The position numbers and the translations under genes are program-made. Shown here in pieces: positions 7,835-17,812 of a stretch of DNA of 64,000 nucleotides. Positions within the stretch are counted from its first letter, which is position 1. Each line of letters starts with the position of its first letter. The notes below the pieces were generated by a model. It ran no database searches. It saw only the letters and a program-made list of their open reading frames with translations, and was not told where the DNA came from. This stretch comes from Paucibacter_B soli. GTDB lineage: Bacteria > Pseudomonadota > Gammaproteobacteria > Burkholderiales > Burkholderiaceae_C. The stretch spans positions 286,415-350,414 of the forward strand of contig NZ_JBBHJW010000006.1 of NCBI RefSeq assembly GCF_037482845.1. Reading direction: 5' to 3'.

Positions 7835-9256
7835 ATGTCAGCGATCATTTCTCCCAACTCCGGATCCTCCGATCGCAGCGATGACGAGGTGTCGCGCCTG
7901 CGCGTGCCACCGCACTCGGTGGAGGCCGAGCAGAGCGTGCTCGGTGGTTTGCTCATCGACAACAGCGCCTGGGACCGGGCCGGTGATCTGCTGTCCGACA
8001 GCGATTTCTACCGTTTCGAGCACAAGCAGATCTTTGCTGCGGTGGGCAAGCTCATCAATGCCGGCAAGCCGGCCGACGTGGTGACGGTGTTCGAGGAGCT
8101 GACCTCGCTGGGCAAGGCGGCCGACTGCGGCGGCCTCAAGTACCTGAATGACCTGGCGCAAAGCGTGCCCAGTGCCGCCAATCTGCGCCGTTATGCGGAA
8201 ATCGTGCGCGAGCGCGCCATCCTGCGCAAGCTGGTCAGCGCCAGCGACGAGATCGCCACCGCGGCGCTCGCGCCGCAGGGGCGCGCAGTGACCCAGATCC
8301 TCGACGAGGCCGAGGGCAAGATCTTCCGCATCGGCGAGGAGGGCTCGCGCAGCCGCCAGGGCTTCCAGAGCATGGACAACCTGGTGGTGCAGCTGATCGA
8401 CCGCGTCAACGAGCTGGCCGAAAACGGCGCCGAGGACGTGACCGGCGTGCGCACCGGCTTCTTCGACCTGGACCGCATGACCGCCGGCCTGCAGCCCGGG
8501 GACCTGATCGTGCTGGCCGCGCGCCCCTCCATGGGCAAGACGGCTTTTGCGGTGAACATCGCCGAGAACGTGGCCATCAACGAGGGCCTGCCGGTGGTGA
8601 TCTATTCGATGGAAATGGGTGCCGCCCAGCTCGCCCTGCGTATGGTGGGTTCGATCGGACGCATCGACCAGGGCCATCTGCGCACCGGCCGCCTGGCCGA
8701 CGACGAGTGGAGCCGGCTCTCCGAAGCGGTGGACAAGCTCGGCAAGTCCAGCATCTTCATCGACGAGAGCCCCGGCCTCTCGCCCAGCGAGGTGCGCGCG
8801 CGCGCGCGCCGCCAGGCCCGCATCTGCGGCAAGCTGGGCCTGATCGTGATCGACTATTTGCAGCTGATGAGCGGCAATGGCGGCAACGAGGAAAACCGTG
8901 CCACCGTGATCGGTGAGATCTCGCGCGGACTCAAGGCCCTGGCCAAGGAGCTGCAGTGCCCGGTGATCGCGCTGTCGCAGCTCAACCGCTCGGTGGAAAC
9001 GCGGCCCGACAAGCGCCCGATGATGTCCGACCTGCGCGAATCCGGCGCCATCGAGCAGGATGCCGACATCATCATGTTCATCTACCGCGACGAGTACTAC
9101 ACCAAGGACGAGTGCAAGGAGCCGGGTGTGGCCGAGATCATCATCGCTAAGCAGCGTAACGGCCCGGTGGGCACGGTGAAGCTGGCCTTTCAGCGCATGC
9201 ACACCAAGTTCGAGAACCTGGCACCCGGCTACAGCGGCGGCGGCGACGAGTACTGA
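7835..9256 (+). CDS. dnaB: replicative DNA helicase DnaB
   Basis: A 473-residue hexameric 5'-3' helicase that unwinds DNA ahead of the replisome. The N-terminal domain (LRVPPHSVEAEQSVLGGLL) contacts primase. The RecA-like C-terminal domain has Walker A ARPSMGKTAFAVNIA, Walker B GLIVIDYLQLM, and the SDLRESGAIEQDADIIMFIYR block. Start 7835 is an ATG; a TTG five codons upstream is also open but less likely. No intein or insertion is present. Downstream, 47 bp hold the LexA box of the next gene. Confidence 0.97.
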   Translation: MSAIISPNSGSSDRSDDEVSRLRVPPHSVEAEQSVLGGLLIDNSAWDRAGDLLSDSDFYRFEHKQIFAAVGKLINAGKPADVVTVFEELTSLGKAADCGGLKYLNDLAQSVPSAANLRRYAEIVRERAILRKLVSASDEIATAALAPQGRAVTQILDEAEGKIFRIGEEGSRSRQGFQSMDNLVVQLIDRVNELAENGAEDVTGVRTGFFDLDRMTAGLQPGDLIVLAARPSMGKTAFAVNIAENVAINEGLPVVIYSMEMGAAQLALRMVGSIGRIDQGHLRTGRLADDEWSRLSEAVDKLGKSSIFIDESPGLSPSEVRARARRQARICGKLGLIVIDYLQLMSGNGGNEENRATVIGEISRGLKALAKELQCPVIALSQLNRSVETRPDKRPMMSDLRESGAIEQDADIIMFIYRDEYYTKDECKEPGVAEIIIAKQRNGPVGTVKLAFQRMHTKFENLAPGYSGGGDEY

Positions 9257-9286
9257 ATCACCCTGGCGCTGGCAAAGAATGGCATG

Positions 9287-9302
9287 CTGTATGAAAATAC
9301 AG
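9287..9302 (+). promoter_or_regulatory. LexA (SOS) box
   Basis: CTGT-ATGAAAAT-ACAG is a perfect match to the CTGT-N8-ACAG core of the proteobacterial SOS box, with an AT-rich centre. It ends one base before the ATG (9304) of the radical SAM gene, so bound LexA would cover the start region. Confidence 0.75.
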
Positions 9303-9303
9303 T

Positions 9304-10401
9304 ATGTCTTCGACCATCAAGCCTCCCATTCCCATCAAGGGGCGCGGCAGCGACTGGGCCATCGCGCATCGCTTCGAGCGCCAGGCCCGCGAATGCTTCG
9401 ACGATGGCTGGGGCACGCTGGAGCAGCAGGCCGCCGAAGAGCGTCTGCCGCCCAGCACCCAGATCATCGAGGAGCATGCCCGGAGCATCATCTCGAGCAA
9501 CCAGTCGCCCGACATCAGCTTTGACCTTTCGATCAACCCCTACCGCGGTTGCGAGCATGGTTGTATCTACTGCTTCGCGCGGCCCACGCACAGCTACCTG
9601 AACCTCTCGCCGGGCCTGGATTTCGAGACCCGCATCATCGCCAAGGTCAACGCGGTCGAGCGTCTGCATGCGGCCTTCGCGTCGCGCGCCTACAGCCCTA
9701 AGCTGCTGTGCCTGGGCACCGCCACCGACGCCTACCAGCCCATCGAGCGCAAGCTAGGCATCACGCGCGGCCTGGTGGAGCTGATGGCGGCCTGCCAGCA
9801 CCCGTTCTCCATCGTCACCAAGTCGTCCGGGGTGGAGCGCGACCTGGACCTGCTGGCGCCAATGGCCGCCAGGCGCCAGGTGGGCGTCTATGTGTCCATC
9901 ACCACGCTGGACCCGGCGCTGGCGCGCATCCTCGAGCCGCGCGCCGCCGCGCCCCAGCGGCGCCTGCGCACGCTCAAGACCCTGGCCGAGGCGGGCGTGC
10001 CGGTGGGTGTGAGCGTCTCGCCCATCATTCCCTTTGTGAACGAGCCCGAACTGGAGCAGATCCTGGCCGCGGCCGCCGAGGCCGGTGCCAGCAAGGCCTT
10101 CAGCATCCCGCTGCGCCTGCCCTGGGAGGTGGCGCCGCTGTTCCAGGACTGGCTGCAGCAGCATTTGCCCGACCGGGCCGCGCGCGTGATGGCGCGGGTG
10201 CGCGAGATGCGCGGCGGCGCCGACAACGATGCGCGCTTCGGCTCGCGCATGCGCGGCGAGGGCATCTGGGCCCAGCTGCTGCAGCAGCGCATGCGCAAGG
10301 CCTGCGCGCGCCTGGGGCTCAACCGCGAACGTATCCCGCTGGACCTGAGCCAGTTCCGGCCGCCTGCCTCGCCGGCTGCGGCACAGGCCGAGCTGTTCTA
10401 A
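9304..10401 (+). CDS. PA0069-family radical SAM protein (SplB-related)
   Basis: A 365-residue radical SAM enzyme. The 4Fe-4S cluster motif is CEHGCIYCFARP (CxxxCxxC), within the N-terminal half; around it are DISFDLSINPYRGC and a typical ASRAYSPKLLCLGTATDAYQ strand-loop, as in the PA0069/spore photoproduct lyase-like group. The substrate is unknown. The relation to photoproduct lyase and the SOS box at the start codon suggest a role in DNA damage, but this is inference. Its stop overlaps by 4 bp the stop of the convergent eptA-like gene. Confidence 0.85.
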   Translation: MSSTIKPPIPIKGRGSDWAIAHRFERQARECFDDGWGTLEQQAAEERLPPSTQIIEEHARSIISSNQSPDISFDLSINPYRGCEHGCIYCFARPTHSYLNLSPGLDFETRIIAKVNAVERLHAAFASRAYSPKLLCLGTATDAYQPIERKLGITRGLVELMAACQHPFSIVTKSSGVERDLDLLAPMAARRQVGVYVSITTLDPALARILEPRAAAPQRRLRTLKTLAEAGVPVGVSVSPIIPFVNEPELEQILAAAAEAGASKAFSIPLRLPWEVAPLFQDWLQQHLPDRAARVMARVREMRGGADNDARFGSRMRGEGIWAQLLQQRMRKACARLGLNRERIPLDLSQFRPPASPAAAQAELF

Positions 10402-12068
10402 GGCTTGCCTGGACGGCAGGGCGCCAGCAGGTCCCAGTCGCTGCGCATGACGCTGGTCTGCACGCCCATCAGTCCCAGGGTGGTGTGGAAGAGCTGGTCG
10501 TGCGAGAGCGGCTGGTCCAGGCGCTGGCCCAGGCAGCTGCGCGACACACCGGCCGCCCGTGCGCTGGGCTCGGGCAGCCACAGGATCAGCGGCACCTGTT
10601 TCTGTTCCGGCGGCGCCACCGCATAGGGCATGCCGTGCAGATAGAGCTTGTTCTCGCCCAGCGACTCGCCGTGGTCCGAGGCATAGAGCAGGCTGGTGTC
10701 GAAGCGCGCCTGCTGGGTCTTGAGCCAGGCAATCAGGCCGGCCAGCACATGGTCGGTGTAGGCGATGGTGTTGTCGTAGGCGTTCAGCACCTGCTCGCGC
10801 GGGCATTGCTGCAGGGCGTTGCTGCGGCACTCGGGCTGGAAGGGCTTGGCCGTGGCTGGCGAGCGCTTGTAGTAGGCCGGCCCATGGCTGCCCATCTGGT
10901 GCAGCACCAGCACGACGCCGCGCGCCACGCGCGCCGGGTCCAGCGCCGCGATGCGCTGATCCAGACCATGCAGCAGGGCGGCGTCCAGGCATTCCTCGCC
11001 ATCGCAGAGCCCGTCCGGCAAGGGCGCGGCGCCGGCGGCCGGCGTGGCGGCCATGCTGTTGGGAATGCGCTCGCACAGGCCCTTGCAGCCCGACTGGTTG
11101 TCCAGCCATAGCACCGCCAGGCCGGCACGCTGCAGCACGTCCAGCAGGTTCTCATGCGCGCCCTGCTGGCTGCCGTAGGCTTCGCGCCCCAAGGGCGAGA
11201 ACATGCAGGGCAGCGAGGCGGCGGTGCTGGTGCCGCAGGAGCTCACGGCGCGGAAGCTCAGCACCTCGAGCTTGGCCAGCTCGGGGTTGGTGTTGCGGGC
11301 ATAGCCGTTCAGCGAGAAGTTGGCGCTGCGCGCGGTCTCGCCCACCACCAGCATGAACAGCGGCGGCTTGCTGCCGGCCGGGCGCGGCGTCAGTCGGGCA
11401 TCCGCGCCCAGCACCTGGGGCGGGCCTTGTGGCGCCTGCTGCGACTCGAGCACCACCGAGCCCAACGACCAGAAGGCCGTCATCGGGTTGATCATGTAGC
11501 GCAAGGCCTTGTGGTTGCGCATGGTCGACGCCAGCTCGGCAAAACTGCTCATGGCCAGGGCCACCGCCAGCGCCATGCCAAGCGCCAGGCTCAGCAGATT
11601 CAGGCCCAGGCTGGGCAGCAGCTGGCGGTGCGCCAGCGGCCGACGCCACAACCACCAGCTTGGCAGACCGCCCAGCAATGCCAGCGTGAGGAACAGGCGC
11701 AGGCTCAGCAGATCGCGCGTCTCGCGCACATCGGTGTGCAGCACGTTGACGATCATGCCGGGGTCCACCACGATACCGTAGCTGCTCATGAAATGGGTCA
11801 GGGCGGCCGCGGTGAGCAGGCACAGCGCCAGCACCGGCTTGATCAGCCCGCGCCAGCACAGCAGGCTCAGCAGGCCGGCAGTGAGGCTCACCACCATGCC
11901 GGCGAACACCAGCACAAACAGGCGGCCAGCGGCGTCGCCCAGCTCGGGCAGGTCCAGCATGCGCCGCCACAGCGGCCAGTTGCACAGCAGGCCCATCCAC
12001 AGGGCGGCCAGCCAGGTCAGGCTCAGGGGTGAATTCAGGCGGGGGCGCAGAAAGCCGGGCAGGCGCAT
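10398..12068 (-). CDS. eptA: lipid A phosphoethanolamine transferase, EptA family
   Basis: A 556-residue inner-membrane enzyme. About five N-terminal membrane helices (residues 15-170) lead to a periplasmic sulfatase-fold domain. Catalytic motifs are VVGETARSANFSLNGYARNT, the nucleophile threonine in SSCGTSTAASLPCMFS, and the metal ligands in LYASDHGESLGE. Several cysteine pairs (for example CKGLC, CDGEEC) fit the disulfides of this family. Known members transfer phosphoethanolamine from phosphatidylethanolamine to lipid A, lowering polymyxin binding. Orthology to EptA rather than a paralogue is likely but not proven. No two-component pair adjoins it. Confidence 0.85.
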   Translation of the reverse strand: MRLPGFLRPRLNSPLSLTWLAALWMGLLCNWPLWRRMLDLPELGDAAGRLFVLVFAGMVVSLTAGLLSLLCWRGLIKPVLALCLLTAAALTHFMSSYGIVVDPGMIVNVLHTDVRETRDLLSLRLFLTLALLGGLPSWWLWRRPLAHRQLLPSLGLNLLSLALGMALAVALAMSSFAELASTMRNHKALRYMINPMTAFWSLGSVVLESQQAPQGPPQVLGADARLTPRPAGSKPPLFMLVVGETARSANFSLNGYARNTNPELAKLEVLSFRAVSSCGTSTAASLPCMFSPLGREAYGSQQGAHENLLDVLQRAGLAVLWLDNQSGCKGLCERIPNSMAATPAAGAAPLPDGLCDGEECLDAALLHGLDQRIAALDPARVARGVVLVLHQMGSHGPAYYKRSPATAKPFQPECRSNALQQCPREQVLNAYDNTIAYTDHVLAGLIAWLKTQQARFDTSLLYASDHGESLGENKLYLHGMPYAVAPPEQKQVPLILWLPEPSARAAGVSRSCLGQRLDQPLSHDQLFHTTLGLMGVQTSVMRSDWDLLAPCRPGKP

Positions 12069-12106
12069 GGGCTGGGGGGCAGGGGACCAAAGCCCCGGAT
12101 TGTGGC

Positions 12107-13732
12107 TCAGCCTCGCAGTGCCAGCCCGCCCGCGCTGCGGGCCTGGCGTATCCCCGAGCCGGTGCCCAGCGGTTGGACAAAGCGGCGGTGCAGCTCGCCG
12201 ATCTGCTCGCGTAGCTCGGCCGCGTTGTCGATCTTCTCTTCATGGCGCTTGAGCACCAGGCTGGCCATGTCGATCAGCTTGGCGTTGCGGGTTTCAGCCC
12301 CCTGCTGTATCAACAGCTCCACGCCCACCCTGGCCGTGCCGCGCATCGAGTGGCGCATGGCCGTCTCGGCGATCGAAAAAATGCGTGCATGGCAGTCGCG
12401 CAACTCCTGTGCGGCCGGCTCGTTACCTTCCGTCATCGCCACCAGCACCTCGGTGGCCGACTTGGTGGTGCAGTAGCGCAGGCCGATGCGGGTCAGCAGG
12501 GCCGTCATTTCTTCCAGCTGGATCTCCTGGCCGGCAAAGCGCATCCAAAGCGCCACCAGCAGGCTGGCGGCCTCCAGATCGAAATCCTCGCTGTCGAATT
12601 CGCGGCCGAAACTGCGCGCCAGCTGCAGGGCATCGGCCACGCGCCGCTCCTGCAGCAGGCGCAGTCCTTGGATCACGGTGGCAAAGCGCTGCAAGCGGCT
12701 CGACTTTGGGTCGCGCTCCAGTTCGCGCAGCATGGCCTCGTGGGTCTGCTTGAGGCCGCGCGTGTCCCTGGCATCAAAGCGCATCAAGGCCACCAGCACC
12801 AGGGTCAGCATGTCGAAGAGCTTGCTGCGCAGGCCGGTGGCGATGGTGCGCTCCAGCTGCTTGAGCGCCTCATCGCGCTGGCCGACATAGAAGGCCAGCG
12901 TGCCGGCGCGCTGCTGGCGCAGCAGGCAGCCCGGCGTCAGGTTGGCGGCGGTGCGATAGGTGGCCATGGCCTGCGCGATCTCGCCTTGTTCCATCTGCAC
13001 CCGGCCCATCACATCGTAGGAGTCGGCATGGCCTGGCATGTCGCCGATCAGGGTTTCCAGCGTGCGGCGCGCGGCCGCCGGGTTGCCCGAGGCCAGCTCG
13101 CTGCGGGCCACGCCCAGCCTTGCCCAGGGCACGGTGCGTGCCTCGATGATGGCGTCGTAGAGCTTGCGGGCGTCGTCATGACGCTCCAGGCGCAGCAGCA
13201 GCTCGGCGCCGATGCGGGCGGCGTAGAGCCAGAACTGCTCCCGGGCCTGGAAGCGCCGCAGGCAATGTGCTGCAGCGGCCTCGTAGTTCTGCGCCTCCAG
13301 GGCCTCGAAGATGTCCTTCAGCACGCGCTTGCGGTGCCGTGCATGGGTCAGGCGTTCGGCCAGCGAGGCGCTGGTGTAGGGTTTGATCAGATAGGCGTCG
13401 AGCGCAGCCTCGGCGGCCTCGGCCACCTTGGCGTAGGAGGCCTCGCCGGTGACCATGATGAAGACGGTGGAGTGCGGCAGCAACTGCTCGCGGCGCAACT
13501 CGTCCAGCAGGTCCTGGCCAGACATCTCGCTGCCATCGAAGTGGTAGTCGCACAGCACGATGTCATAGGCCTTGTGCTCCAGGATCACGCGCGCATCGCT
13601 GATGCGGGTGGCCTGGCGCACCATGCCCACGCCCAGCTCGCGCAACTGCGCCGCCATCAGGCTGCGCGAGGTGGCGTTGCTGTCGATGACCAGGGCGCAG
13701 GCGTCCTGGATGCTGTTGTCGATCAACTGCAT
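12107..13732 (-). CDS. response-regulator receiver protein with TPR repeats
   Basis: A 541-residue cytoplasmic protein. Residues 10-130 are a CheY-like receiver: Asp62 in VLCDYHF is the phospho-acceptor, with Thr95 and Lys117 (LIKPY) as the switch residues. The rest is helical, with tetratricopeptide-like repeats (about 150-330, e.g. GRVQMEQGEIAQAMATYRTA) and an undefined helical C-terminus. There is no DNA-binding or enzymatic output domain, so output is probably by protein contact. No histidine kinase adjoins it. It lies 111 bp after dnaJ and 38 bp before the eptA-like gene on the same strand. Confidence 0.8.
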   Translation of the reverse strand: MQLIDNSIQDACALVIDSNATSRSLMAAQLRELGVGMVRQATRISDARVILEHKAYDIVLCDYHFDGSEMSGQDLLDELRREQLLPHSTVFIMVTGEASYAKVAEAAEAALDAYLIKPYTSASLAERLTHARHRKRVLKDIFEALEAQNYEAAAAHCLRRFQAREQFWLYAARIGAELLLRLERHDDARKLYDAIIEARTVPWARLGVARSELASGNPAAARRTLETLIGDMPGHADSYDVMGRVQMEQGEIAQAMATYRTAANLTPGCLLRQQRAGTLAFYVGQRDEALKQLERTIATGLRSKLFDMLTLVLVALMRFDARDTRGLKQTHEAMLRELERDPKSSRLQRFATVIQGLRLLQERRVADALQLARSFGREFDSEDFDLEAASLLVALWMRFAGQEIQLEEMTALLTRIGLRYCTTKSATEVLVAMTEGNEPAAQELRDCHARIFSIAETAMRHSMRGTARVGVELLIQQGAETRNAKLIDMASLVLKRHEEKIDNAAELREQIGELHRRFVQPLGTGSGIRQARSAGGLALRG

Positions 13733-13800
13733 GGCCAGGCGCGCACTCCGGTGTACATGGAGTCCGGTTTGCTCACCCCCGTCTCTTCGGCGCTATCGCA

Positions 13801-13843
13801 CGCGACTTGAGCGCCGCAGCGTGACGCAAGTCGCGGCTGCGGC
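13801..13843 (-). repeat. two interleaved inverted repeats directly after dnaJ
   Basis: Starting right at the dnaJ stop (minus strand) are arm A GCCGCAGC, arm B CGCGACTTG, six bases, A' GCTGCGGC, three bases and B' CAAGTCGCG. Both pairs (8 and 9 bp) are perfect, but they interlock, so only one hairpin can easily form at a time. No T-run follows, so it is not a standard terminator. Confidence 0.7.
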
Positions 13844-14989
13844 TTACTTGAACAGGTCCTTGACCCGGTCGGTCCAGCTCTTGGCATTGGGCGAGTGGCG
13901 CTCGCCACCATCCTTGAAGCTCTTGTCCAGTTCCTTGAGCAGCTTGCGCTGGTGCTCGGTGAGCTTGACCGGCGTCTCCACGCTGATGTGGCAGTACAGA
14001 TCGCCCGGGTAGCTGGAACGCACGCCCTTGATGCCCTTGCCGCGTAGACGGAAGGTCTTGCCATGCTGGGTGCCCTCGGGCAGCTCGATTTCGGCCTTGC
14101 CGCCCAGGGTCGGCACCTCGATGCTGCCGCCCAGCGCGGCGGTGGTCATGGCCACCGGCATGGTGCAGTGCAGGTCGTCGCCGTCGCGCTCGAACAGCTC
14201 GTGCTGCTTGATGCGGATCTCGATATAGAGGTCGCCGGCCGGGCCGCCGTTCACACCCGGCTCGCCATTGCCGGCCGAGCGTATGCGCATGCCTTCGTTG
14301 ATGCCGGCCGGGATCTTGACCTCCAGGGTCTTGCTCTTCTTCAGCTTGCCCTGGCCGCTGCATACCGTGCAGGGGTCGGGGATGATCTTGCCGCTGCCGT
14401 GGCAGTGCGGGCAGGTCTGCTGGATCGAGAAGAAGCCCTGGCGCATATGCACCGTGCCGCTGCCGTTGCAGGAGCCGCAGCTCTTGGCGCTGGTGCCTGG
14501 CTTGGCGCCAGTGCCGCTGCAGGTCTCGCAGCTTTCCCAGGAGGGGATGCGGATCTGCGTTTCCTTGCCGCGTGCGGCTTCTTCCAGCGTGATCTCCATC
14601 GCATAGCTGAGATCGCTGCCGCGGTAGACCTGCTGGCCGCCACCACGCCGGCCGGCACCGCCGGCGCCGCCAAAGATGTCGCCGAAGATGTCGCCGAAGG
14701 CCTCGGCAAAGCCGCCAAAGCCCTCCGCGCCCGGGCCGCCGCGGCCGCCCATATTCGGATCCACCCCGGCATGGCCGTACTGGTCATAGGCGGCGCGCTT
14801 TTGCGCATCGGAGAGCATCTCATAGGCCTCCTTGGCCTCCTTGAACTGCTCTTCGGCCTTCTTGGCCCCGTCCCCCTGGTTGCGGTCGGGGTGGAACTTC
14901 ATGGCCAGCTTGCGATAGGCCTTCTTGATCTCTTCCTCGCTGGCGTTCTTGGCCAGGCCGAGGATCTCGTAATAGTCACGCTTTGCCAT
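13844..14989 (-). CDS. dnaJ: chaperone protein DnaJ
   Basis: A 381-residue type I J-protein. The J domain (residues 1-70: KRDYYEILGLAKNASEEEIKKAYR, HPD in FHPDRNQGD) stimulates DnaK. It is followed by a Gly/Phe-rich linker with GRGGPGAEGFGGF. Four zinc motifs follow: CETCSGTG, CGSCNGSG, CPHCHGSG and CTVCSGQG. The C-terminal substrate-binding domains complete it. It lies 104 bp after dnaK with a terminator-like hairpin between, so its level may be set below that of dnaK. Confidence 0.97.
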   Translation of the reverse strand: MAKRDYYEILGLAKNASEEEIKKAYRKLAMKFHPDRNQGDGAKKAEEQFKEAKEAYEMLSDAQKRAAYDQYGHAGVDPNMGGRGGPGAEGFGGFAEAFGDIFGDIFGGAGGAGRRGGGQQVYRGSDLSYAMEITLEEAARGKETQIRIPSWESCETCSGTGAKPGTSAKSCGSCNGSGTVHMRQGFFSIQQTCPHCHGSGKIIPDPCTVCSGQGKLKKSKTLEVKIPAGINEGMRIRSAGNGEPGVNGGPAGDLYIEIRIKQHELFERDGDDLHCTMPVAMTTAALGGSIEVPTLGGKAEIELPEGTQHGKTFRLRGKGIKGVRSSYPGDLYCHISVETPVKLTEHQRKLLKELDKSFKDGGERHSPNAKSWTDRVKDLFK

Positions 14990-15008
14990 GGGAGGGTCCG
15001 GGGCGTAG

Positions 15009-15050
15009 AAAAAAGGTGCGCCGCGTCAAGCCTTTGAAGGCCTGCGCGGC
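15009..15050 (-). terminator. terminator-like hairpin between dnaK and dnaJ
   Basis: On the minus strand GCCGCG...CGCGGC form the base of a stem (15021-15050) with an inner AGGCCTT/AAGGCTT pairing, followed by GCACC and six T residues (15014-15009). The T-run ends about 20 bp before the dnaJ start, which suggests partial termination of the dnaK transcript. Confidence 0.6.
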
Positions 15051-15093
15051 GGCTTGCTGCAAGCGGCCGGTGGGCCGGCGCGCCCGCGGCTTC

Positions 15094-17055
<1,962 letters not shown>

Positions 17056-17090
17056 GTTGTTCTCCTGAACTGAATGCTTGGATGCTTTGA

Positions 17091-17118
17091 ATCTGTGGAT
17101 AAGTCGCCGCTCTTCAAG
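17091..17118 (-). promoter_or_regulatory. possible second sigma-32 promoter before dnaK, with a perfect DnaA box
   Basis: In the grpE-dnaK gap, minus strand: CTTGAAG (17118-17112), a 13-bp spacer, then CCACAGAT (17098-17091). This is close to the heat-shock consensus CTTGAAA-N13-CCCCATnT, with the -35 better than the -10. A perfect DnaA box TTATCCACA (17102-17094) overlaps the -10. Confidence 0.45.
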
Positions 17119-17134
17119 AGGGGCGAGCTGTGAA

Positions 17135-17683
17135 TTACTTGGCCGCGGCCACCGTCACCAGCGCCGGGCGCAGCACCCGGTCGGCGATCAGATAGCCCTT
17201 TTGCAGCACTGCAACCACGGTGTTGGCTTCCTGCTCGGCCGGCACCATCGAGATCGCCTGGTGCTGGTGCGGATCGAACTTCACGCCGGCGCCGGGGTTG
17301 ATCTCCAGCACCTTGTTGCGCTCCAGCGCGGCGGCCAGCTGGCGCTTGGTGGCGTGCACGCCCTCCAGCACCGTCTCGACCTTGGCGTCCGGAGTGGCGA
17401 TGGCTGCTTCCATGCTGTCCATCACCGGCAGCATGGCCTCGGCAAAGGCCTCCACCGCGTATTTGCGCGCCTTGGACATCTCGTCTTCCGAGCGGCGACG
17501 GATGTTCTCGGTCTCGGCCTTGGCGCGCAGGTAGGCGTCGGACATTTCGGCCAGTCGCGCTTCGGTTTCGGCCAGCTTTGCCTCGATGCTGGGCTCCGCA
17601 GTGCTGGCACTGCCTTCGGTCTGGGCCGCCTCAGCGGTGCTTGCGGCGTTGGGTTCCTGGGACATGGATGGCTCGGTCGTCAT
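17135..17683 (-). CDS. grpE: nucleotide exchange factor GrpE
   Basis: A 182-residue GrpE. A low-complexity acidic/Ala-rich start (1-35) is followed by a long dimerising helix (EAKLAETEARLAEMSDAYLRAK) and the family signature ENIRRRSEDEMSKARKYAV. The C-terminal beta-domain contains FDPHQHQAI and VVAVLQKGYLIADRVLRPA. It releases ADP from DnaK. It is first in the grpE-dnaK-dnaJ set and is preceded by a near-perfect sigma-32 promoter. Confidence 0.97.
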   Translation of the reverse strand: MTTEPSMSQEPNAASTAEAAQTEGSASTAEPSIEAKLAETEARLAEMSDAYLRAKAETENIRRRSEDEMSKARKYAVEAFAEAMLPVMDSMEAAIATPDAKVETVLEGVHATKRQLAAALERNKVLEINPGAGVKFDPHQHQAISMVPAEQEANTVVAVLQKGYLIADRVLRPALVTVAAAK

Positions 17684-17742
17684 GGTCTGTGTGGTTCTGG
17701 CTGGGCCCCCGCGCGACTAAGGCTTTCGGGGTAACCGCGCCC

Positions 17743-17770
17743 ATATGGGGCGAGAGCCCGGGCTTTCAAG
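17743..17770 (-). promoter_or_regulatory. sigma-32 heat-shock promoter of grpE
   Basis: Minus strand: CTTGAAA (17770-17764), a 13-bp spacer and CCCCATAT (17750-17743). This is a full match to the RpoH consensus. It sits about 60 bp before the grpE start and should drive grpE-dnaK-dnaJ on heat shock. No CIRCE element was found nearby. Confidence 0.85.
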
Positions 17771-17812
17771 AGGGGAATTTGAAGCTGGGGTTTGAGTGTT
17801 AACCCTGATTAA

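Noticed and set aside
17776..17802. CIRCE (HrcA) element upstream of grpE
   Set aside because: GAGTGTTAA resembles the right CIRCE arm, but there is no TTAGCACTC-like left arm at the required 9-bp spacing; the region has a clean sigma-32 promoter instead.
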